DNA from: Syncephalis fuscata
Lineage: Eukaryota > Zoopagomycota > Zoopagomycetes > Zoopagales > Piptocephalidaceae
Assembly (NCBI GenBank): GCA_025786725.1
Contig: JAHLTZ010000038.1
Coordinates: 123,397-187,396 of the forward strand
DNA: 64,000 nt
Direction of reading: 5' to 3'
Each line of letters starts with the position of its first letter. Within the stretch, counting starts at the first letter, position 1. A program made the position numbers and the translations under genes. The notes beneath the pieces are model-generated. The model was not told the DNA's origin. It saw only the letters and a program-made list of their open reading frames with translations, and searched no databases. Positions 55,981 through 64,000 of the stretch are shown here, one piece after another.

Positions 55981-57189
55981 ATGCAATCAATATCCTCAGA
56001 AAATGGAGATTCGAGTCGATTGGCTATTGTAGAAGTAGCCTCGCAGCTTAATGAACTACGCATTAATGCTACTGAATTCATACCAACCTTCTCCTTGTCA
56101 GGTAGGCTTGACCTAACGGCAAACCGCCCTACCACCACCTGTGACTGACTAATCAACCTCTAAAGAAGGAGAGCCGTTGTTTATGTCGTCGTCGGCAGTG
56201 CCACAACAAAGTACAGAAGCCGTAATGGCAGTATCTGGAGAAATACTCCCTTCTAATAGTTTATTAAAGACATGGGAAACAGATACCACTTGGAAGCGTC
56301 CAAGCTATACGTTGGGCTTCACTAATACTGGATCGTCAGCAGCTGTAGTGCCAACAAAGCATACCGATGATACAGAACAAACCTTTGACTCTTTTGTCGT
56401 TGATTTGACGCGAAATCTGCTCGAATTAACGGAAATTGAAGACGAAAAGGACAGACAGTACCAGAATGAAGTGTCAAATGACGCTAATAGCCCCGTAATA
56501 GACGCTAGTATGGATTGTCCAGCAGTGGATATATCCATAGTAGAACCAGAGACATTGAAACAAGATCCATTTGAGCCAGAAAGTATGTCTCCATTCCAGT
56601 TATTACAGGCTGTCTTTTATGACCGACCAGACGAGAGTATTACTCGATTACTTGAAGATAATAATTATGATGTTGAGGCAGTATTCTCTTCTATTACAGG
56701 TATTATACCTGGTAATGGTAGTGCTGCATCTAATAAAGATTCAGAAGAGTCGACTGAACGACGATTACGTCGACGAGAAGCGGATAAACTACGTGGCAAT
56801 CAAATATGTCGGCATTTTTTAGATGGTGGATGTTTCAGGTCTGATTGCTGGTATAGTCATGACTTGGATGCATTTCTATGTAAATTTTGGATACGTGGTC
56901 AATGTCTGAATAGTCAATGTCCATTTCTACATGGTGTAGATGAACAAGTGGCTGCACGCTTTCTTTCCTCGCAAGGTTGGAATGATGACGATGAAAGCGG
57001 TATTTATGGTCATAATGGCAGTAGACAATCTGCACAAAAGCCACCAGATATGTCGGATTTTCCACAGCTTGTAGCGTCAGATACAAAGGAAAAGACATCA
57101 AGTAAAAAATTAGCGAATAAGAAAAAGAAGCCATTAGAATTTTCTAAAGCTATTTCAAAACCTGCTACATTAATAACTAATAATAATGA

Positions 57190-57224
<35 letters not shown>

Positions 57225-57874
57225 ATAGCTGCAACAATAATAGTAACAATATTGCTTTGAATGTAGGCTATTCAATTAATGTTACTTATGAATCAAGCAA
57301 CAATACCGATACCGATCATTATGGTGATGATTTTCGCTATGGTAGTCGATCACTTGCGCATCCTGGCCTACTCCATCGTGCAATACCACTTCCCCGTTTA
57401 ACGACAGGTGACAGTGTAGCTGCACTTTATTATCAGTATCGTCGTGAAGCTACACTACAATATCGTACCCGGTCAGCCTATCTACACCGGGCCCATGAAG
57501 CCTATCGGCAAGGCAAATACGCCATGGCCAAACGCTTTTCCCTATTAGGTCAGGGACATAACGCTGAAATGACTAAATACCACCGAATGGCGGCAGAGCA
57601 GATATTCTCTGCACGTAATCAGCCAGGTCGTGAAGCGATCATCGATTTACATGGCCTACACGTCGATGAGGCGGTCTACTTTTTGGATGCGCGTCTTTGG
57701 GATCTTGAAGCGGAAAATACACGTCGCTGTTTCGTATTTACCGGCTCAGGTCGCCATTCAGCGGGTCGGGCTAAACTTCTTCCTGCCGTATTAGAATACC
57801 TAGTTGATGAAGGATTTAACGTGGCCGACTGTTCACCCGATCGACGTGGTGGCATGTTAATTGTGGAATGGTAA
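55981..57874 (+). CDS. PAM2-CUE-CCCH-DUF1771-Smr protein
   Basis: Probable PABP-associated RNA endonuclease or ribosome/mRNA-surveillance factor. Exon 1 55981-56101, exon 2 from 56169 (or 56166; tandem AAGAAG acceptor) to 57874: 608 or 609 aa. Order of parts: PAM2 motif SQLNELRINATEFIPTF (about 22-38), by which proteins bind the MLLE domain of poly(A)-binding protein; CUE-like helix bundle (MSPFQLLQAVFYDRP, about 180-220) for ubiquitin; two CCCH zinc fingers, both C-x7-C-x4-C-x3-H (about 254-295); a Ser run from AGT repeats; DUF1771 (YRREATLQYR..., about 455-520); Smr domain with IIDLHGLHVDEAV and VFTGSGRHSAG near the end. The LHGL and TGSGRHS motifs of Smr are intact. Starting at the internal ATG 56183 would lose PAM2. 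Shares a 162-bp promoter with ASNSD1 that contains a (TA)n run. Confidence 0.88.
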
Positions 57875-57949
57875 TAAAACAAAATAAAATAAACAGAAAT
57901 GTAAATGAATTATAAAGTGATTGTTATTGTTATTATTATTTAAACCAGT

Positions 57950-60070
57950 TTATTCATAGCTAATGGTATTGATCATAGCAAAAAGTCGCTCATCAATAGC
58001 TTGAATACCACTGGGACGTGCATCTAGTGTGATACGTTTCTGATCTATATCAATATAACTAGCAATGACCGTATTCATCATTTTTCTATAATAATCTAAA
58101 CGTTGATCCCTATGATGTAGTTGATAAAGGGCAATGGCCATAACGGCAAGTTGTTGTCGTTTACCGCGTAGTTCAGTCGTCGATGATCGATCTGTTAATA
58201 GATCAGCTTCATAGGCATGTAATCGTGGCAGTGGCACCGTTGTCGATAATGAGGACAACATTGATGATGCATTAAACATAATAGGATCATTAAGCAGTGT
58301 TAATGCATCATTATATCGTTCATTCCGTATAAATAATACAGCAATATAAATGTCTGATAGAAATCTACAAATGATCAAATTATTACATTAGTTAATATTA
58401 TAAATCAATACTTACTTTATACGCTTTGCTGCTGTCTTTGCCTCTTCCTCTTCCTTGTCATCGCCCGTTAACCACTCCGTATCAATGTCAATAAACTGTC
58501 TCAACAACAGTTTGGCCATAACATAATCTTGTCTTTGTAATTCACACCATGACCATGCCAATAGACCATAGGCATAGGCCAGACGGTATCCCATAGGTAT
58601 TACATCTAAATAACTGATCAAGTAATTTGTTTCATTACTTTCTAACACTCTATTGACTTCGTGTATCAGTGTCACTAAATATTGACGAAAGCATCCAGCA
58701 GCATATTCCAATGAATAAGATGTTTCGTCGGATACTCTACTCAATAGTAAGTAACTATAAATTAAATAGGATAACAACTTACACTATGGTAAATTCATCT
58801 TCTAACCAATGTATAATATTTTGCTGTCTATTCGATATTTGTCGGTCTGGTTGACGCTGACTTGTATCCTAGATTGACTTTAATACGTCTATTCTTATTT
58901 AATAGTTTATATTTACCTTGTTGTCTACATGTAAATAGATAATGCCCTCTCCTAACATTAACCAATAAATAGATGATACTGGTTGATGTCTATTCAACCG
59001 CCGATTGATTTGCGTTTCTATTTGATATACAGATGCGGTAGTGTTTCCAGTAAATAGTTGTATTAAACATTGGTTAATTAGTGTTGCTTCTTCAAGAGAA
59101 CAGCAGCCATGTCGTATTGGCTGGCCTATTAGCTAGTTAGTATTTACATCTATATACTGCCATTGATCCAACGGTATAACCTACTATGATTTACCGGTAA
59201 CAGTTGCTTATCCTCTACATCACTATGATCTTTTTCACTCTCTTTTAATAATTGAGCTGCTTGACTAAACGCAAATGAAGCAAGCCCCCATTTACTCTGT
59301 TCAAAATACATACAGCCACGGGCATTCTGATCCACTGCCTTACTATCAGCGGTATCGGTATGCCAAGCAACTAAATCATACGCGGTATCTGTTTGATAGC
59401 ATGCCATAGCCAATTGAGAGCGTAAATGCCAATGAGCTACACCAAGTACCCGGCCATTGCTTTCCTGTTCATCGGGAATAGATAATTGTAATAAACTATT
59501 AACAGCATCCCATTTACGACCTGATGCCAATTGAATACGCGCCTCATACAAATGGTAGATAATGTCATAGAATGATTTAGCATCGGATGGTGCCGCAACG
59601 GCATCTAACTCGCTCAAATTAAGCTTTTCAAAGTATTCTACTGCTTGCTGAATATTCCGCGTGCCAAGAAACAAATCAAGCGCTAATAGTACGGAAGAAG
59701 TCTCCAGTCGAGATTCGGCCTTTCTACCGGTAAAGCACAGTGATTGCAATGCTTCAAGCGCTTTTTGTGGCTGATTTGCATAAAAATAGTAGACTGATTG
59801 GTTGAACTGTGCAATGAACGCCGCGTTAGTGCAAGGCTTGCCCTTAGGAATCGACTCATGGATATCTAGCCATTGCGCAAAAGACGTGCTATAGATTTGT
59901 TGAGCGGCATACCACTGCGCAACAACAAGATTATGTTTTACTACGTCATTGCCGCCACTGAGTAGTGAATCTAAGCTTGTAAGCAACTTGACCGCCCGCT
60001 CATACTCTCTTAAACGAAAAGCAACCGTGGCCTCGAGAACGAGCTGGCGCGACTGACTAGACATAGACAT
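57950..60070 (-). CDS. CCR4-NOT complex subunit 10 (CNOT10-like)
   Basis: TPR scaffold that with CNOT11 docks on the NOT1 N-terminus of the CCR4-NOT deadenylase. Exons 60070-59158, 59125-58917, 58868-58783, 58736-58416, 58364-57950; 1944 nt, 647 aa. Helical repeats throughout; conserved landmarks are YERAVKLLTSLDSLL near the N-terminus, FIAQFNQSVYYFYANQPQKALEAL, VLLALDLFLGTRNIQQAVEYF, NARGCMYFEQSKWGLASFAFSQA (the NN.GC.......LA.FYF segment of CNOT10), and in the C-terminal half YWLMLGEGIIYL, AYGLLAWSWCELQR and a last repeat with ALYQLHHRDQRLDYY. Start at MSMSSQSRQLVLEA; 23 further in-frame codons upstream form a hydrophobic stretch not expected in CNOT10. Converges on the PAM2-Smr gene (75 bp). 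Confidence 0.9.
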
Positions 60071-60339
60071 TAGTTGAAGGAGCAATAAACAAATGAGAAT
60101 GAAAAGGCCATTTACTGTAACGTCAGCTTTCCCTCTCAATATATGAGCACTTTATTTAGTATCTTTAACCACTATTTGGTATACAGAACACGTTCTACCA
60201 TATACATATATATATCATACATAAAAATATAATGAATAAATAGTTAATCAACTAAATCATCTAGTCCATTAAATAAATAATTACCAATATAATATACACT
60301 ATGATGAATATACAAAAAAAGCTTATGATTAGCACTGAT
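60071..60339. other. CNOT10 promoter and repeat boundary
   Basis: AT-rich DNA between the CNOT10 start and the first palindromic repeat. No gene or clear motif. Confidence 0.4.
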
Positions 60340-61620
60340 GAGGTTATAGTGCAATAAGTAAATTGAGTAAAGTTTATTGAAATATATAATAAATAGAATG
60401 TATCTAGTATATCATAGAACAATATAGATATGTGAATATTAGCGTTAACGATATGGATAGATAGTAAATATGCATACTGGATAATAAATCTATAAGTATT
60501 TTGTACACATAATATAACGAATTGTAATATGCTTCAGTAAATCAATGACATGCCAAAGCTACTGAAGACTCTACTGGTATGCTTGTTATAACAAAGTTAT
60601 CTATCTAAAATATGCTAAATAATAAAACATTTATTAAAAATGGCCGTATTTATAATATTTATAATAAAATAAACAGAATATCATGATGGAAAACAGCATT
60701 ATGGTACAAACATCATGCTAAGCAATTGATACATATATGTATACTCATCCAATAATACACGAAAGCAGCGGCAGTTGTAATTATATTTGCCAATAAACAT
60801 TATCATTGCTGCTGTCTTTGTGCATCGTTAAATGAGTATGCAGAGGTATGTTAACTGTTTAGTATGGAATTTATATAATAATGTCAACACAGACCCTTGT
60901 AATGACTACTGCACCGATGTAATCAACGATGCAGAGTATTGAATCTAATGTATATGTCTGTAAATCAACTGCCATACATACTATTTTATCGGTATGCTAT
61001 ATTACAAACTCCATACTACTACTTTTTTGTTGTGCTACTGTATATACATTGATTATAGATATTAAAAATATGGTCACTTTTTATAACTAGTTTAACATTT
61101 AGTATACTTTTGAATAAATAATTTTATTGTAATATCAATGCTAATAGAGTTCCTAGTAGCTGTATTATGTCATTCAGCTATTTAAGTTGAACTAGCTTAT
61201 TAACCCATTACAATTTGTTGCATTATACATAGCTACATGCACATTAGTCATTTTAATAACAATCCTATTGTTCTGTCTGATTGTTTTATTTATGCTTAGG
61301 CTATTATATTAATACTAAACAATATATTAGCAATTCAGTATAACTTTAAAGTTAAATGATTACAATTAATAATGTTTGTTATATTAAATTACACATTTGT
61401 TCTATTGATCATAAACCTAAATAGTGAGTGACATCAAGGCTTAAAATTATTATTATCATAAATTTGTTATCCATTATGCATACATAATCCCCATTATATA
61501 CTTTGCTGTTATACATTATTATATGATATACTAGACATATTCTATTGTTTATAGGTTTCAATAAACTCCACTCATTCCATTCATTGCATTATATGCACTA
61601 TAGTTTCAATAGCATTTTAT
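60340..61620. repeat. Diverged large inverted repeat P1
   Basis: Left arm (60340-60790, read on the minus strand) and right arm (60780-61620, plus strand) are related: TATGATATACTAGA.ATATTCTAT near 61520 pairs with 60400-60425; ATTTGTTATCCATTATGCATA near 61465 pairs with ATGCATACTGGATAATAAATC at 60470-60490; and AACATTATCATTGCTGCTG at 60797 matches the reverse of the left arm near 60775. The right arm carries an extra ~170 bp. No protein frame; likely a non-autonomous, foldback-like element. Confidence 0.7.
60504..60774 (-). repeat. Dispersed repeat, copy B (inverted relative to copy A)
   Basis: Reverse complement nearly identical to 32585-32852 (about four differences in 268 bp). It lies inside the left arm of P1. 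Confidence 0.9.
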
Positions 61621-62440
61621 ATGCTTTTTCGCCGTATATTTAGCATTTTATATATTCTTCTACACTCGCCTGGCCTTGCTCTGTTTAAAGCTGCTTTTAT
61701 TTTTTGTTCTAGCACTATTATTAATAAATGTCAACTAAGTCAGCTCATTAATCATGCATATATGGTCAATAAATTTAACACTGCTAATCGGCACTTCATA
61801 TTGCATATTGTTTATATATTTTATTGTTTTTGTTGTTTTGCTATATAATAAATACACACTATCCAATACTATTATTTTCTTAATTTAGCTTTATCATTAA
61901 TAGAATTCAATTTATTTCGTTTGTCTATGTATCTACTCATGCGTATATACTTTGTAACTTCAATAGTCATTTTATGCCTTATTTGTAAGCCTGTCTTGAC
62001 ATATAGCATCATATTATGTATTAATTTTAATTTATGCAAATACTTCTTTATTTGTTATAGTTTTACTCGTTATAATGTTTGACTTATTTCGTTAATTAAT
62101 TTATTGGTTGCTCATTATGTACTGTGTAGCTATTATTTACGTTTTACATATATTCAGTTTATTGTATATTTTTACACGATAATGATTATTGATACTATGC
62201 CACTTAACCAATTTATCTGTTTTGCCTGTTCTAATTTGCTTTTTTTTGAGCCAATCAGCTTCAATCTCCAGTGTGACTGCTATATCTATTTTTGTTTTTG
62301 TACCACCTTCCTAATATGGAGTATTGCCGTGACTCGGTTTAACATTCAACTCAGAGCCCGTAGTAATACAGCCACCCATTGGGCCATTTCCGGCTGACCT
62401 TGCCATTACTGTGGATACACATTGTTTTGCTTGATCAACA
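61621..62440. other. AT-rich DNA between two palindromic repeats
   Basis: T-rich + strand giving chance hydrophobic frames (61621-61848, 62104-62397). A less AT-rich patch at about 62260-62420 has no recognisable gene. Confidence 0.4.
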
Positions 62441-63039
62441 CCAAAGCCATTGCTAATTAACAATTGCCGGTTTGTCTAGCAGACGGTTACAATAATTTGA
62501 TTTGTTAATAATTAGCCTGGTGCAAAAATAAACACGATTTTGGATAGAGGAAAGATGGGCGATCATAGAAAACATAAAAAGCGGTGTCAAAGCTGCAGTG
62601 TGTATAGTGGAATGAGTGGAAGGAGCAAAGTATATTGCCGCGTATAAACAATAAAATGTGTCTAGTGTATCGTAGAATGATACATAGTAGTGTGGGACAG
62701 AATGGGAATGATATAGGTAAATGGTGGATATATGCATACTGGATAACGAATCTATGATGACGAGTATTTGATGACTGATGTCACTCACCGCCCATCATCA
62801 TGTTCAATAGATTGGTGTTATTAAATATTAGTCATTTGTCCCCAAAAAGCAATAAGTGTGATGATGTGACGATTAAATAAAACTCACCACTTGTCCCCAT
62901 GTTCAATAGATTGAATGTGCAGTGCAATTGCGCGAATGTTATTAAATTTAGTCATTTGACCCCCAAATCACACTACATGTAATAATGTAATGATTAAATA
63001 AACAATTATAAAAATATACATATTGTTATATACCATTAT

Positions 63040-63430
63040 ATGACGGTGTAAGACGGTGTAAGACGGTATAAGACGGCGTACCGCTCCGTACCGCGGCGTA
63101 CCGCTCCATAAGACGGTGTAAGAAGGTATAAGACGGCGTAAGACGGTGTAAGGCGGTGTAAGGCGGTATAAGACGGCGTAAGGCGGTGTAAGACGGTATA
63201 AGACGGCGTACCGCGGCGTACCGCTCCATAAGACGGTGTAAGACGGCGTAAGACGGCGTAAGACGGTATAAGACGGCGTAAGACGGTGTAAGACGGTATA
63301 AGACGGTATAAGACGGTATACCGCTGCGTACCGCTCCGTACCGCTCCATACCGCTCCATACCGCTCCATAAGACGGTATAAGAAGGTATAAGACGGTGTA
63401 AGGCGGTGTAAGGCGGTATAAGAAAGTATA
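63040..63430. repeat. 10-bp-period minisatellite built from two unit types
   Basis: About 39 units of 10 bp, of two kinds: AAGACGGTGT-like (with AAGACGGCGT, AAGGCGGTAT, AAGAAGGTAT variants) and ACCGCTCCGT-like (with ACCGCGGCGT, ACCGCTCCAT variants). The second kind occurs in short clusters among runs of the first. Because the unit is 10 bp and contains no minus-strand stop, three overlapping minus-strand frames of over 130 codons stay open; they are artefacts of the repeat. Confidence 0.95.
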
Positions 63431-63535
63431 TATCACTATATACCACTATATACCATTATATACCACTATATACCATTATATATCACTCATACATATATAC
63501 CACTCTATACCATTATATACCACTATATAGCACAT
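63425..63535. repeat. 11-bp tandem repeat TATACCACTAT
   Basis: About nine imperfect copies of TATACCACTAT/TATACCATTAT lie to the right of the 10-bp minisatellite; one or two copies also border it on the left (63028-63042). Confidence 0.85.
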
Positions 63536-64000
63536 TATAGCTTTTTTTAACTAAAATCGTTTATTGCTTAGTGTGATTTGGGGGTCAAAGACTTTTTTTT
63601 GTAACATTCGCGTAGTTGAACTACATTTTCGTTCTATTGAACATGGGGACAAGTGGTGAGTTTTATTTAATCGTCGCATTATTACGTTTATTGTGATTTG
63701 GTGGTTAAATGACTAATATTTAATAACGCCCAATCTATTGAACATGATGATGGGCGGTGAGTGACATCAATCATCAAACACTCATTATTGTAGCTTTATT
63801 ATCCAATATGCATATATCCACCATTTACTTGCATTATTTCCATTCTGTTTATGCTGTACACTTTTATTTTATTAAATGTTGTTGTACATTGTTATACAGT
63901 ATATTGGCCACACTCTATCGGTTGGCGTTGTCCATTCGACTCTAGCTTTATAGTTGAATTGGCCCTTCATTACGCTTTTTCTGCTAATGACCATATTACA

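Larger units (their letters stand above)
62450..64000. repeat. Large inverted repeat P2 flanking a minisatellite (right arm leaves the window)
   Basis: The left arm (about 62450-63010) and right arm (about 63555-64000) are reverse complements of each other with divergence: the block TGAACATGATGATGGGCGGTG at 63738-63758 pairs with 62788-62808; GCATATATCCACCATTTAC at 63810-63828 pairs with 62719-62737; and ACATGGGGACAAGTGGTGAGTTT at 63640-63662 pairs with 62883-62905. Each arm also holds a ~90-bp unit twice, each copy ending TTAGTCATTTG(T/A)CCCC and CAATAGATTG. Related to P1 through the GAGTGACATCA and ATGCATA-TCC blocks. Confidence 0.85.

Noticed and set aside
62968-63446. Three overlapping minus-strand ORFs of 133-136 codons with Tyr/Leu/Arg repeats
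   Set aside because: All three frames are open only because the 10-bp minisatellite unit lacks stop codons; no start context, splice signals or non-repeat sequence supports a protein.
63000-64000. Telomere at the right end of the window
   Set aside because: No TTAGGG-type or other short G-rich telomeric array is present; the 10-bp and 11-bp repeats are different and are followed by ordinary repeat-arm DNA.
1-64000. tRNA, rRNA, spliceosomal RNA genes and CRISPR arrays
   Set aside because: No cloverleaf with A/B boxes, no conserved rRNA or U-RNA segment, and no evenly spaced repeat-spacer array was found by eye; a covariance-model scan could still reveal small RNAs.

Overview
This is nuclear DNA of an intron-bearing, AT-rich eukaryote, almost certainly a fungus and probably an early-diverging one (Zoopagomycota or Mucoromycota grade; this placement is inference). 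Reasons: genes carry many short introns (about 40-90 nt) with GT/GC-AG borders; conserved eukaryotic subunits that budding yeasts have lost or diverged (CNOT10, ASNSD1, AGGF1-like, LYRM2-like, a PIN-bearing SMG6-like protein) sit beside secreted proteins of fungal type (LPMO/chitin-binding-4-like, subtilase, CAP/PR-1, Ser/Thr/Pro repeat protein). No rRNA, tRNA or CRISPR array was recognised.

The window alternates between two kinds of territory. Gene-dense housekeeping blocks: (i) 5.9-21.5 kb: glycine cleavage H protein, MED19, a mitochondrial-carrier/Ugo1-like protein, TRAPPC2/Trs20, Derlin, prefoldin 4, ARP8, a CAP protein, UTP23 and NudE; (ii) 35.0-42.4 kb: LYRM2-like, SMG6-like, RNase H2 subunit C, an OCRE-FHA (AGGF1-like) protein and a 7TM protein; (iii) 53.5-60.1 kb: ASNSD1-like, a PAM2-CUE-CCCH-Smr protein and CNOT10. 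Genes in these blocks are packed head-to-head or tail-to-tail with 35-250 bp between them. The theme is RNA and protein quality control: NMD (SMG6-like), deadenylation (CNOT10, PABP-binding PAM2-Smr), ribosome assembly (UTP23), ERAD (Derlin), and transcription/chromatin (MED19, ARP8).

Gene-poor accessory blocks (25.5-34.8 kb, 42.4-53.4 kb) hold secreted proteins with TATA-like boxes and few or no introns: a 559-aa TPSTG-repeat protein, two copies of an LPMO-like gene on a 1.45-kb direct duplication (the second copy broken), a subtilase, a 132-aa secreted protein, two tiny two-exon genes and a decayed gene. A long PPR protein lies between them. The first 4 kb and 21.5-25.6 kb are simple-sequence-rich and hold no gene I can defend.

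The right end (60.1-64.0 kb) is repeat DNA: two large diverged inverted repeats, the second enclosing a 10-bp-period minisatellite made of two unit types. A 268-bp piece of the first is almost identical, in inverse orientation, to 32.6 kb.

Two cross-cutting observations: six introns start with GC instead of GT (of roughly 70 modelled), and several otherwise well-conserved genes are broken by single missing bases, mostly in short homopolymers, which may be consensus errors or real decay. Exon models were built by hand; for GcvH, MED19, Trs20, prefoldin 4, ARP8, UTP23, NudE, SMG6-like, ASNSD1, CNOT10 and PAM2-Smr the summed exon lengths are exact multiples of three and the products match their families end to end.
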